A stretch of 15,238 nucleotides of DNA from DATARH01 sp038228485 (lineage in GTDB: Bacteria > Pseudomonadota > Alphaproteobacteria > ATCC43930 > CGMCC-115725): assembly GCA_038228485.1 (NCBI GenBank), contig JBBRPG010000087.1:1-15238 (forward strand). The letters are read 5' to 3'. A program made the translations under genes and the position numbers. The notes beneath the pieces are model-generated. The model was not told where the DNA came from and did not search any database. It saw only the letters and a program-made list of their open reading frames with translations. This document shows positions 7,553 through 14,839 of this stretch, piece after piece. Each line of letters starts with the position of its first letter. Within the stretch, counting starts at the first letter, position 1.

Positions 7553-7636
7553 GTCATTGCGAGGAGCAAAGCGACGAAGCAATCTGGTACCGGGCGCGCA
7601 TTCCCATCGAGATTGCTTCGCTGCGCTCGCAATGAC
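7553..7636. repeat. Family B palindromic repeat, copy 1 (GTCATTGCGAG...CTCGCAATGAC)
   Basis: An 84-bp element with near-complementary ends GTCATTGCGAG and CTCGCAATGAC. The last 26 bases (7611-7636) are identical in all three copies in this window, while the centre differs. It lies between the flavin reductase start and the aldolase stop on the minus strand. It belongs to a widespread dispersed palindrome class, probably folding into one long imperfect hairpin. Confidence 0.88.
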
Positions 7637-7646
7637 GGTGTGAGCA

Positions 7647-8510
7647 TTACTTCCGCCCGCTCGCTGCCAGGCCCTTCTGCAGCGCGGCGAAGGACTGCGT
7701 CGGTGCCGGCATCAGCCAGCGGAAGCCCTTCTCGACCAGCGTCTCGACATTGTTGGCGTCGACATGCGGGTGGCCGCAGGGGACACCGGAATCCTTGCAG
7801 ATCGCCAGGATGTCGTCGATCGCGGCGGCGACCTCGGGGTGCTCGTACTGGCGCGGATAGCCCATGTCTTGCGACAAATCGCCTTCGCCGATCAGCACGA
7901 CGCCAATGCCCGGCACTTCCTTCAGCATTTGCGGCAGGTTGCGGATCGCCCGCTTTTCCTCGCACATGACGACCACCAGCACCTCGCCCTCGGGGTTCAA
8001 GGGCCAGGTGTCGGCGCGCTTGTAGTAGCTCTGCTGGTCGATGCCCCAATAGCGCGCGGCGGTTCTCGGCGCGTCTCCGCGCTGGCCGGCCGGCTCGTAA
8101 TAGGCGGCCTCGCGCGGCCTTGGATAGCGGCACGCCTGCACCGCGTTGCGCGCCTCCTCGACGGTCGAGACATGCGGCCAGACGATGCCGTAGACGCCGA
8201 TGTCGAGCACCTGCTTGGCGATGAACTGGTTCATCTCGCCGCCATTGGGCGGGATGCGCACCATCGGCGCCACCGCCGGCGCCAGCGTGCCGGTTTTCAA
8301 AATCTGCGCGCGGTCGAGCATGTACTGCATGCAGTCGCGCAGCTGACGGATGTCGTAGGGGTTGTGCTCCATCTCGAAGACGACCCCGTCATAACCGGCG
8401 GCGCCGATCGACTGCGCCGCGCCGATCTCGGCCGGCGAAAAGGTGACAAAGGCCGGCTTGCCGCTGTCGAGTGTGCGGATCGCCGGGTTGAGGCGGGGCA
8501 GTTCGGGCAT
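7647..8510 (-). CDS. HpcH/HpaI aldolase/citrate lyase family protein
   Basis: Cytoplasmic class II, metal-dependent aldolase-fold protein (287 aa). HpaI-type members cleave 4-hydroxy-2-oxo acids to pyruvate plus an aldehyde. Likely active-site residues by family pattern are H49 (FEMEHNPYD), R85 (MVRIPP), the metal-ligand pair E184 (VVMCEEKRA) and D211 (LIGEGDLSQDMGY). It is somewhat longer than HpaI owing to a segment around 130-172 rich in Tyr, Arg and Pro. The ATG at 8510 is chosen over an open extension to 8564 because AAGGAGA lies six bases upstream and the first residues (MPELPRLNPAIRTLDSGKPA) match the family start. It is divergent from the SRPBCC-ThDP pair. No meta-cleavage enzymes are nearby, so the substrate is open. 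Confidence 0.92.
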   Translation of the reverse strand: MPELPRLNPAIRTLDSGKPAFVTFSPAEIGAAQSIGAAGYDGVVFEMEHNPYDIRQLRDCMQYMLDRAQILKTGTLAPAVAPMVRIPPNGGEMNQFIAKQVLDIGVYGIVWPHVSTVEEARNAVQACRYPRPREAAYYEPAGQRGDAPRTAARYWGIDQQSYYKRADTWPLNPEGEVLVVVMCEEKRAIRNLPQMLKEVPGIGVVLIGEGDLSQDMGYPRQYEHPEVAAAIDDILAICKDSGVPCGHPHVDANNVETLVEKGFRWLMPAPTQSFAALQKGLAASGRK

Positions 8511-8530
8511 CGCGGTTCTCCTTTCGTATC

Positions 8531-8607
8531 GTAGGGCGGATAAGCAAAGCGCCATTCGCCGCAAGCAATCCGGTAGCGGCGGGTGACGCTACGCTCACCC
8601 GCCCTAC
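8531..8607. repeat. Family C palindromic repeat, copy 2
   Basis: A 77-bp element starting GTAGGGCGG and ending CCGCCCTAC (outer inverted repeat), with an inner 8-bp stem GCGGGTGA (8579-8586) / TCACCCGC (8595-8602). It sits in the 269-bp gap between the divergent aldolase and SRPBCC genes, 21 bases upstream of the aldolase start. It shares the GTAGGGCGG start with the copy at 3703. Confidence 0.8.
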
Positions 8608-8680
8608 GCGTCGCGGCTCAAAATCGCGCAGCAGCCGGCAGCTTGCCTTGCACTTTATCCGCTCGCGCGTCTTAAGGCTC

Positions 8681-8768
8681 GTCATTGCGAGGCGCCGCAG
8701 GCGACGAAGCAATATGGTGCGGAGGAGGGCGCACGGGAACGAGATTGCTTCGCTGCGCTCGCAATGAC
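8681..8768. repeat. Family B palindromic repeat, copy 2
   Basis: An 88-bp element in the same orientation as the other B copies, ending 11 bases before the SRPBCC start codon. It must therefore lie in the 5' untranslated region or promoter of the plus-strand pair. The sequence between the C and B elements (8608-8680) is the only repeat-free DNA in this divergent gap. It contains TTGCAC (8648-8653) and, 18 bases on, TTAAGG (8672-8677), a weak candidate promoter for the plus strand that I would not call on this evidence. Confidence 0.88.
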
Positions 8769-8779
8769 AGCATCGGCGG

Positions 8780-9478
8780 ATGATTTCGATCCGTGAGGAG
8801 ATCGCCATCGCTTCGCCGCCCGACGCGGTATGGCCGATCCTCAGCGATCCGGCCACAGTGGCGTCGTGCATCCCCGGCGCGGCGCTGACCAAGGCCGGCG
8901 ACGGCGGCAAGTACCAAGGCACGATGCGGGTCAAGTTCGGGCCGACCGTGGCGCAGTTCCGCGGCGAGGCGACGCTCGCCTATGACCACGCAGCGCGGCG
9001 CTGCACCATCGAGGGGCGCGGCATCGACGGCCGCGGCGCCTCGCGCGCCAACGCCTCCGGGGTCGCCGAGGTGAGCGGGACCGATGCGACCCTCCTCAAG
9101 GTCGAGGGCAATTTCACCGTCACCGGGCCGCTCGAGACCTTCGCCAACGCCGGCGGGGTGCACATCGCCCGCGCGATCCTCGCCGAGTTCGCCGACAACG
9201 TCGCCAAGCTGGTTGGTGAGCAGGGTGCGGCAAGCCCCCATCCCGACCTTCCCCTCCCCGGACTTGATCCGGGGATCACGGGGGAAGGGGCGTCAGGCAC
9301 GGAGCTTGTTCCCCCTCCCCCGCGAGCGGGGGAGGGTATGGGTGGGGGCTTGGCGGTGCCGTCTGCTCAGGCGTTGCCCCGCCCCGCCGCGGCCGAACTC
9401 AGCGGCGGCAAAATCTTGTGGCGCGCCTTTCGGTCGTGGCTGCGCCAGATCCTTTCAGGAAAGCGAGAGACACGATGA
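8780..9478 (+). CDS. CoxG-like SRPBCC domain protein with a repeat-encoded linker
   Basis: 232-aa protein of the CoxG (carbon monoxide dehydrogenase subunit G) branch of the SRPBCC/START-like fold, a hydrophobic-ligand-binding family. CoxG itself helps attach or couple CO dehydrogenase to the membrane and quinone pool. Domain residues 1-148 include IASPPDAVWPILSDPATVAS, CIPGAAL, KYQGTMRVKFGPTVAQFRGE and AILAEFADNVAKLVGE, all family-typical. Residues about 151-191 are Pro/Gly-rich and are encoded by a palindromic repeat. The protein then resumes with a basic amphipathic tail (LSGGKILWRAFRSWLRQILS, 207-226) like the C-terminal helix of CoxG proteins. The ATG at 8780 has only a weak GGCGG before it. 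Its TGA overlaps the next gene's ATG. No CO dehydrogenase genes are in the window. Confidence 0.87.
   Translation: MISIREEIAIASPPDAVWPILSDPATVASCIPGAALTKAGDGGKYQGTMRVKFGPTVAQFRGEATLAYDHAARRCTIEGRGIDGRGASRANASGVAEVSGTDATLLKVEGNFTVTGPLETFANAGGVHIARAILAEFADNVAKLVGEQGAASPHPDLPLPGLDPGITGEGASGTELVPPPPRAGEGMGGGLAVPSAQALPRPAAAELSGGKILWRAFRSWLRQILSGKRETR
9232..9351. repeat. Family A palindromic repeat inserted in frame in the SRPBCC gene
   Basis: A 120-bp block bounded by inverted ends AAGCCCCCA (9232-9240) and TGGGGGCTT (9343-9351). Inside it, CCCCGGA (9256-9262) pairs with TCCGGGG (9268-9274), and CCCTCCCCCGC (9313-9323) pairs with GCGGGGGAGGG (9326-9336). The length is exactly 40 codons and contains no stop in the host frame. 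It encodes the low-complexity linker of the host protein. Confidence 0.85.
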
Positions 9479-11145
9479 GCGACAACCAGGTTTCCGACGT
9501 TCTGGCGCAGGCCTTCGCCGCCGAGGGGGTGGACACCCTCTTCACCCTGATGGGCGACGCCAACATGTACTGGTCGGCGGCGATGGCCGACAACCAGAAG
9601 GTTAGGCTGATCCACGCCCGCCACGAGCATTGCTGCGTGGCGATGGCCGACGCCTATGCCCGCGCCACCGGCAAGGTCGGCGTGGCCTCGGTGACCTGCG
9701 GCCCCGGCTACACCCAGATCATGACCGCCCTGGTGATGGCGGCGCGCGGCAACGCGCCGGTGGTGGTGTTCGCCGGCGACGCGCCGATCGGCGCGTCCTG
9801 GTACATTCAGTCGATCGACCAGGCCCCGCTGGCGCTCGCGACCGGCGCGCATTTCGTCGCCATCCGCACGATCGACCGCGCCCTCGATTGCGTGCGCGAG
9901 GCGTTCTACGTCGCCCGTGCCGAGCGCAGGCCCGTGGTGCTGAGTGTGCCGCTCGATCTGCAGAAGGAAGAATTCCCGTTCCTGCCCGACTACACGCCCT
10001 CGACCGACCTGATGCCGCGCGCCCAGATGATGCGGCCCGACCCGGCGGTGGTCGACGAGATCGCGGCGATGGTCGCCGAGGCCGAACGGCCGGTCGTCAT
10101 CGGCGGGCGCGGCGCCACCTGGTCGGGCGCCAAAGGTTCGCTCGAAGCCCTGGCCGAGGAGTCGGGTGCGCTGCTGGCGACGACGCTGCTGGGCAAGGGC
10201 CTCTTCGACGGCAACCCGTTCGCGCTCGACATCGCCGGCACCTTCGCCACCGATCTCGGCCGCGAGCTGTTCGCCGAAAGCGACCTGGTGATCGCTGCCG
10301 GCGCCGGGCTCGGCCACTACACCACCGAGGGCGGCTATCTGTTTCCCAATGCCAAGGTGGTGCGCATCGACACCCAGCCGAAGGGCTTGTGGCAGGGGCT
10401 GCGCACCGCCGACCTGCACGTCCAGGCCGACGCCAAGGCCGCTGCCGAGGCGGTGGTCGCCCGGCTCAAGGAAAAGGGCATCCGCCGCCAGGGCTGGCGC
10501 GGCAACGAGGTCGCCGCCAAGATCGCCGCCGTCGCCGAAAACCCGGACACCAAACCTTATACCCCGAGCCCCGGCACGCTCGATCCGCGCCCGGTGGTCA
10601 AGGAGCTCGACGCCGCGGTGCCCAAGGATTGGGACATCATCGTCGCCGGCGGCCATTGCTTCAGCTTTGCGATGACCCACCTCAAGGGCCGCCCGGCGGG
10701 CAAGTACCACATCCCGATCGACTTTGGCGCGATCGGCTCCGGCATCTCGGCGGCGATCGGCGTCGCCGCGGCGCGCAACAATGGAAAAGTCCTGCTGATC
10801 GACGGCGACGGCAGCCTCTACCAGCACATCCAGGAGCTGGAGACCCTCAAGCGCCACGGCATGACGATCCTCATCTGCATCATCAATGACGGCGGCTACG
10901 GCGCCGAGACGCACAAGTTCCGCGCCTACGGGGTCGACCCGATGCACGCGACCCACGGCCGCGGCGACCTCGCCCAAGTGGCGCGCGGCTTTGGCCTCAA
11001 CGGGCACAAGATCACCAGCTACGGCCAGTTCGAAGCGCTGTTCCGCGAGCACCAGGCGCAGGACGGCGCCTCGCTATGGGACGTGCATGTCGACGATCTG
11101 ATCCCGTCGCGCAACTTCCGCCGCGTGCATTACGGCGAGGCGTAG
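9475..11145 (+). CDS. ThDP-dependent enzyme, acetolactate synthase large-subunit-like
   Basis: Cytoplasmic 556-aa thiamine-diphosphate enzyme of the acetolactate synthase/benzoylformate decarboxylase superfamily. In the PYR domain (about 1-170), the catalytic Glu is E51 (HARHEHCCVAMADAYARATG) and VTCGPGYTQIMTAL lies near 80-93. The central domain (about 190-330) has PVVIGGRGATWSG and LLGKGLFDG. In the PP domain (about 370-540), the Mg-ThDP motif is D443-G-D-G-S followed by N471-D-G-G-Y-G. The start at 9475 overlaps the SRPBCC stop (ATGA), so the two are co-translated; an open extension to 9418 only shadows that gene. No small regulatory subunit follows, so a biosynthetic ALS role is less likely than a catabolic 2-oxo-acid or C-C bond reaction. 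The substrate is unknown. Confidence 0.92.
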   Translation: MSDNQVSDVLAQAFAAEGVDTLFTLMGDANMYWSAAMADNQKVRLIHARHEHCCVAMADAYARATGKVGVASVTCGPGYTQIMTALVMAARGNAPVVVFAGDAPIGASWYIQSIDQAPLALATGAHFVAIRTIDRALDCVREAFYVARAERRPVVLSVPLDLQKEEFPFLPDYTPSTDLMPRAQMMRPDPAVVDEIAAMVAEAERPVVIGGRGATWSGAKGSLEALAEESGALLATTLLGKGLFDGNPFALDIAGTFATDLGRELFAESDLVIAAGAGLGHYTTEGGYLFPNAKVVRIDTQPKGLWQGLRTADLHVQADAKAAAEAVVARLKEKGIRRQGWRGNEVAAKIAAVAENPDTKPYTPSPGTLDPRPVVKELDAAVPKDWDIIVAGGHCFSFAMTHLKGRPAGKYHIPIDFGAIGSGISAAIGVAAARNNGKVLLIDGDGSLYQHIQELETLKRHGMTILICIINDGGYGAETHKFRAYGVDPMHATHGRGDLAQVARGFGLNGHKITSYGQFEALFREHQAQDGASLWDVHVDDLIPSRNFRRVHYGEA

Positions 11146-11172
11146 CGCTGGGCAGCCTCGGAACCATAGGAA

Positions 11173-11259
11173 GTCATTGCGAGGAGCCCAGGCGACGCGG
11201 CAATCTCATGCGAGGAAGTCTCCCGGGGCTCGGGATTGCTTCGCTGCGCTCGCAATGAC
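11173..11259. repeat. Family B palindromic repeat, copy 3
   Basis: An 87-bp element with the same ends as the other B copies and an identical last 26 bases (11234-11259). It occupies most of the 128-bp gap between the convergent ThDP and solute-binding-protein genes. Its foldback could terminate transcription from both sides, but no T-run follows, so that role is inference. Confidence 0.88.
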
Positions 11260-11273
11260 AGCCCGGATAGAAG

Positions 11274-12872
11274 TTACTCCAGCCAGATGTCTTCCATCCG
11301 CCAGCCGTTGTAGATACTGTTCTCCATCACGGTCAGGTTCTTGACGTTAGGCTGCCAACAGGTCGCCCCCTTGTTGAAATAGACGAGTGGCTTGGCGACG
11401 TCCGCGGTCAGCCGCCGCTCGATCTCCCAGACCAGGTGCTTGCGCTTCTCCTGGTCGCTCTCCGTCGATTGCTGGTCGATCAGCTTGTCGACCTCCTTGT
11501 TGCAATAGCCGTTGTAGTTGCCGACCCCGCCACATGCGTAATTCTCGTAGAAGAGCGCGTCGGGGTCGTCGACATAGGTTCCGGTCAGGTTTAGCGCGAC
11601 CATGTAGTCCTTGCGCATCATCGTCGGATACCACTGCGTCGTGTCGATCGGCTGCAGTTCGCCGTCGATATAGATCTCCTTGAGCTGGTCGATCAGGATC
11701 ACGGCGGGATCGCGATAGGGCGGGATGTCGCGCGTTACGATCGTCACCTTGAGCCGCTTGTCCGGCCCGTAGCCGAGCTTTTGCATGATGGCGCGCGCCT
11801 CGGCGCGGTTCTTCGCCACGTCAGGACCGTAGCCGGGTAGCTTGTCCAGCATTTCCTTGGGCATGCCCCAGATGCCGCCTTTGCCGTCGGGCTCCGGCGG
11901 CTCCATTGCCGCTGCCTTCTGGCCGGTGCCCTGGGTCAGGATGTCGATGAACGATTTGCGGTCGATGGTCAGCGCCATCGCTCGCCGCAGCTCGGCGTTG
12001 TCGAACGGCGGTTTGGTGAGGTTGACGATAAGGTTGGTGCTGACGCTGCCCGCCGGCAGGACGCAGGTTGCGTCCTTCTTCTGGCTCTGGATGTCGTGCA
12101 TCAGCGGCACCGAGACGCTGCCGGCAAAGGTCAGGTCATACTCCCCGGCAATAAAGGCGAGGACGATCGTCGAGCGGTTGCGCACGATCTTGTAGTCGAT
12201 GCCGTCGAGATAGGGCAGGCCCGGCTTCCAGTAGTCCGGGTTCTTGACCAGCTTGACCGACTCGTTGGGCTTGAATTCGACAAATTTGAACGGGCCGGTG
12301 CCGACCGGGTGCTGACGCATCTGCGCCGGCGGCACGTGGCACGGATAAACCGGCGACATGCCAGACGCGAGCAGTGCGATAAACGCCGGTTGCGGCCGCT
12401 TGAGGACGAAGGTCGCCTCGAAGTCGCCGTTGGTGGTGACCTCGACGAGGTTGTTGTACCAGACCTTGCGCGGGTTGACGCGCAGCTTTTCGGCCGCCTT
12501 GCCCTGCAGCAAATCCCAGGTGCACTTGACGTCGGCCGCGGTGAACGGCTTGCCGTCGTGCCATTTGACCCCCTTGCGCAGGTGGAAGGTGAGCTTGCTG
12601 CCGTCCTCGTCCCACACCCAATCGGTCGCCAGCTCGGGCCGGATCGTGCTGAGGCTGTTCTGCGCGATGTGCTGGTCGAAGATGACCAGATTGCTGAAGA
12701 CCGGCATCACCGTCCGCTCGGCAATGACGGTCGCTTCTTCGTGGATCGACATGCTGGCCGGGCTGTCGATCTGGTACTCGCGCAGGATGCCGCCCGATTT
12801 CTGCGCGACGGCCATGCCGCTTGCGGCAATGCAGCCGACGATCGCCGCCACGATGCGCAACGCTCTCGCCAT
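11274..12872 (-). CDS. Family 5 extracellular solute-binding protein (peptide/opine/nickel-type ABC transporter)
   Basis: Periplasmic binding protein (532 aa, SBP_bac_5) of a dipeptide/oligopeptide-type ABC importer. The signal peptide is MARALRIVAAIVGCIAASGM with likely cleavage after AVA at about residue 23. The family signature spans about 94-120 (LTFHLRKGVKWHDGKPFTAA, DVKCTWDLL). Further motifs are PVGTGPFKFVEFKPNESVKL, NPDYWKPGLPYLDGI and LRRAMALTIDRKSFIDI, and the C-terminal half has the usual ADVAKPLVYFN segment. GGAGGAG lies three bases before the ATG at 12872. The binding protein is alone: no permease or ATPase gene of this family is in the window, and its downstream neighbour is convergent. 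The divergent hydantoinase B gene hints that its ligand could be a lactam- or hydantoin-like compound or small peptide, but that is guesswork. Confidence 0.93.
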   Translation of the reverse strand: MARALRIVAAIVGCIAASGMAVAQKSGGILREYQIDSPASMSIHEEATVIAERTVMPVFSNLVIFDQHIAQNSLSTIRPELATDWVWDEDGSKLTFHLRKGVKWHDGKPFTAADVKCTWDLLQGKAAEKLRVNPRKVWYNNLVEVTTNGDFEATFVLKRPQPAFIALLASGMSPVYPCHVPPAQMRQHPVGTGPFKFVEFKPNESVKLVKNPDYWKPGLPYLDGIDYKIVRNRSTIVLAFIAGEYDLTFAGSVSVPLMHDIQSQKKDATCVLPAGSVSTNLIVNLTKPPFDNAELRRAMALTIDRKSFIDILTQGTGQKAAAMEPPEPDGKGGIWGMPKEMLDKLPGYGPDVAKNRAEARAIMQKLGYGPDKRLKVTIVTRDIPPYRDPAVILIDQLKEIYIDGELQPIDTTQWYPTMMRKDYMVALNLTGTYVDDPDALFYENYACGGVGNYNGYCNKEVDKLIDQQSTESDQEKRKHLVWEIERRLTADVAKPLVYFNKGATCWQPNVKNLTVMENSIYNGWRMEDIWLE

Positions 12873-13059
12873 CGTCTCCTCCCAGCCGGGCTTACCGCGG
12901 GTTTCTCCCGTCTCGGCGCAGGCCCGAACGAACTATAGAGCACAAAAACCGACTGCGTCATCCGACCGCATCTCGGCCGGCGACGCCAGCGATCCGGGCT
13001 TGATTGCCGGCCGCTACTGTGCCGCAATCGCCCGGCTCCCAGCCGCGAGGGCCCGCCCG
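12873..13059. other. Divergent intergenic region between the solute-binding protein and hydantoinase B genes
   Basis: 187 bp that must hold promoters for both divergent genes. It has no family A, B or C palindrome, unlike nearly every other gap here. It has the Shine-Dalgarno sequences GGAGGAG (minus, 12876-12882) and GAGGG (plus, 13047-13051). A short AT-richer stretch around 12929-12951 (AACTATAGAGCACAAAAA) is the best promoter candidate, but I see no convincing -35/-10 pair or operator. Confidence 0.5.
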
Positions 13060-14826
13060 ATGATCAGCGACCCGATCGAATTCGAATTGTTCAAGAATGC
13101 GCTGTTCGGGGTCGCCGACGAGATGGCGCTGACCGTGTTCCGCACGACCTATTCGGGCGTGCTCAAGGACAACATGGATTATTCGACCGCAATGTTCGAC
13201 GGTGCCGGAGTGCTGGTGGCGCAGGGGCTGACCCTGCCCGGCCATCTCGGCTCGATGCCGACGGCGATGGCCTCGGTACAGGAGACCTTCGCCGGCAACA
13301 TCCATCAGGGCGACGTCTTCATCTTCAACGACCCGTTCCGCGGCGGCATGCACCTGCCCGACGTGTTCGTGTTCAAGCCGATCTTCCGTGACGCCGATCG
13401 GATCGCATGGGCCGGCACGGTGTGCCACCACACCGATGTCGGCGGCAGGGTGCCGGGGTCGAACGCCTCGGATTCGACCGAGATTTATCAGGAGGGACTG
13501 CGCATCCCGCCCGTGAAGCTCTACGACAAAGGCGCGCGAAACGAGACGCTGTTCGCCCTCATCGAGACCAATGTGCGGGTGCCGGTGAAGGTGTTCGGCG
13601 ATCTGCGCGCTCAGCTCGCCGCCTGCCACATCGCCGAGGCGGCGCTGATCGACCTCGCCGCCCGCTACGGCCACGACAGGCTGCAGGAATACATGACCGA
13701 GCTGGTCGATTACGCCGAGCGCATGACCCGCGCCGCGCTGCGCGAGCTGCCCGACGGGGTCTACGATTTCCTCGACCATATCGACGACGACGGCATCGAT
13801 GTCGGGGTGCCGATCCCGCTCAAGGTCACGATCACCAAAACCGGCGACACCATCCGCGCCGACTGGACCGGCACCGCGCCGCAGGTCAAGGGCGCGATCA
13901 ACAACACGCTCAGCTACACCAAATCGGCTAGCTATTGCGGCATCCGCTCGATCCTCCCGCAGAACATCCCGACCAATGAGGGCGTGTTCCGCGCGATCAC
14001 GGTCGAGGCGCCGCAGGGCACCATCGCCAACATGGTGCTGCCGGGCGCCTGCGCCGCGCGCGGCCTCACCGGGTTTCGCATGGTCGATTGCATGTTCGGC
14101 GCGCTGGCGAAGATGCTGCCCGACCGCGTCTTCGCCGCCTCGGACGGCGGCAATACCGGCGTGTCGATCGGCGGTTATCACGCCGACCGCTCGCCGTTCA
14201 TCTATGTCGATTTCACCTGCTGCGCCTGGGGCGGGCGGCCGGAGGCCGACGGGCTCGACGGCAATTCCAACATCTACGCCAACATGGCCTCGCAGCCGAT
14301 CGAGGTCACCGAGACCGAGCAGCCGCTGCAGATCACCGCCTACGAGTTCATCCAGGATGCGATGGGGCCGGGCAAGTTTCGTGGCGGCGCCCCGTTCCGC
14401 CGCGAATACAAGCTGCTCGCCGAGGAGGCGATCCTCCAGGTGCGCTCCGACCGCCGCGATTTTCGCCCCTACGGGCTCTACGGCGGCGGACCCGGCAAGC
14501 CGTCGCAGAATTTCCTCAACCCCGATAGCAACCCGGCCCTGCTGCCGTCGAAGCTGACGATGAACATGAAAAAGGGCGATCTCTTCCGCCATGAAGTCGC
14601 CGGCGCCGGCGGCTGGGGCGACCCGCTCGACCGCGACCCCGCGCTGGTTCTCAAAGACGTGCGCAACGATTTCGTCAGCGAGCGCGCGGCGGCCGAGGAC
14701 TATGGCGTGGTGTTCGCCGGCGAAGCGGTCGACGAAATTGAAACCGCGGCCCTACGCCGGCAGATGCGCGACGCCCGCAACTGGGGCGAGCCGCCGGTCT
14801 ACAGCTGGGGCCTGGCGGCAAAGTGA
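13060..14826 (+). CDS. hyuB: Hydantoinase B/oxoprolinase family protein (HyuB)
   Basis: 588-aa protein of the HyuB family, the second subunit of ATP-dependent N-methylhydantoinase, 5-oxoprolinase or acetone-carboxylase-type enzymes, which open cyclic amides or carboxylate ketones with a HyuA partner. Signatures are FRTTYSGVLKDNMDYSTAMF near 27-46, the metal-site motif NDPFRGGMHLPDV at 90-102, HHTDVGGRVPGSNASDSTEI at 123-142, and YQEGLRIPPVKLYDKG just after. The C-terminus has GGAPFRREY and AGAGGWGDPLDRDPALVLKD. The length is normal for the family. The ATG at 13060 has GAGGG eight bases upstream; a much longer open frame back to 12358 merely runs antisense through the solute-binding protein. 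No HyuA gene is in the window: upstream is divergent and downstream is a DUF559 gene. HyuA may lie elsewhere. Confidence 0.93.
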   Translation: MISDPIEFELFKNALFGVADEMALTVFRTTYSGVLKDNMDYSTAMFDGAGVLVAQGLTLPGHLGSMPTAMASVQETFAGNIHQGDVFIFNDPFRGGMHLPDVFVFKPIFRDADRIAWAGTVCHHTDVGGRVPGSNASDSTEIYQEGLRIPPVKLYDKGARNETLFALIETNVRVPVKVFGDLRAQLAACHIAEAALIDLAARYGHDRLQEYMTELVDYAERMTRAALRELPDGVYDFLDHIDDDGIDVGVPIPLKVTITKTGDTIRADWTGTAPQVKGAINNTLSYTKSASYCGIRSILPQNIPTNEGVFRAITVEAPQGTIANMVLPGACAARGLTGFRMVDCMFGALAKMLPDRVFAASDGGNTGVSIGGYHADRSPFIYVDFTCCAWGGRPEADGLDGNSNIYANMASQPIEVTETEQPLQITAYEFIQDAMGPGKFRGGAPFRREYKLLAEEAILQVRSDRRDFRPYGLYGGGPGKPSQNFLNPDSNPALLPSKLTMNMKKGDLFRHEVAGAGGWGDPLDRDPALVLKDVRNDFVSERAAAEDYGVVFAGEAVDEIETAALRRQMRDARNWGEPPVYSWGLAAK

Positions 14827-14839
14827 GGCAGTACGAGGC

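Noticed and set aside
8648..8677. Sigma-70-like promoter TTGCAC-18-TTAAGG before the SRPBCC gene
   Set aside because: The -10 match is poor and one such match is expected by chance; mentioned only as a candidate.
9367..11052. 561-codon open frame antisense to the ThDP gene
   Set aside because: High-GC genes often leave the antisense codon-matched frame open. The translation is His/Arg/Gly/Val-rich with no recognisable domain, while the plus strand encodes a full ThDP enzyme.
7553..11259. Three similar repeats as a possible CRISPR-like array
   Set aside because: Copies are 1-2.5 kb apart, separated by genes, are palindromic themselves, and no cas genes are present.
11173..11259. Rho-independent terminator between the convergent genes
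   Set aside because: It can fold back, but there is no T-rich tail on either side and the same element occurs in non-terminal positions, so it is reported as a repeat only.
12358..13059. Extension of the hyuB reading frame about 230 codons upstream
   Set aside because: It is antisense to the solute-binding protein gene and the divergent gap; the HyuB family start and a Shine-Dalgarno sequence are at 13060.
12958..14592. 544-codon open frame antisense to hyuB
   Set aside because: Same artefact of GC-rich third positions; no domain, and the opposite strand has clear HyuB motifs.
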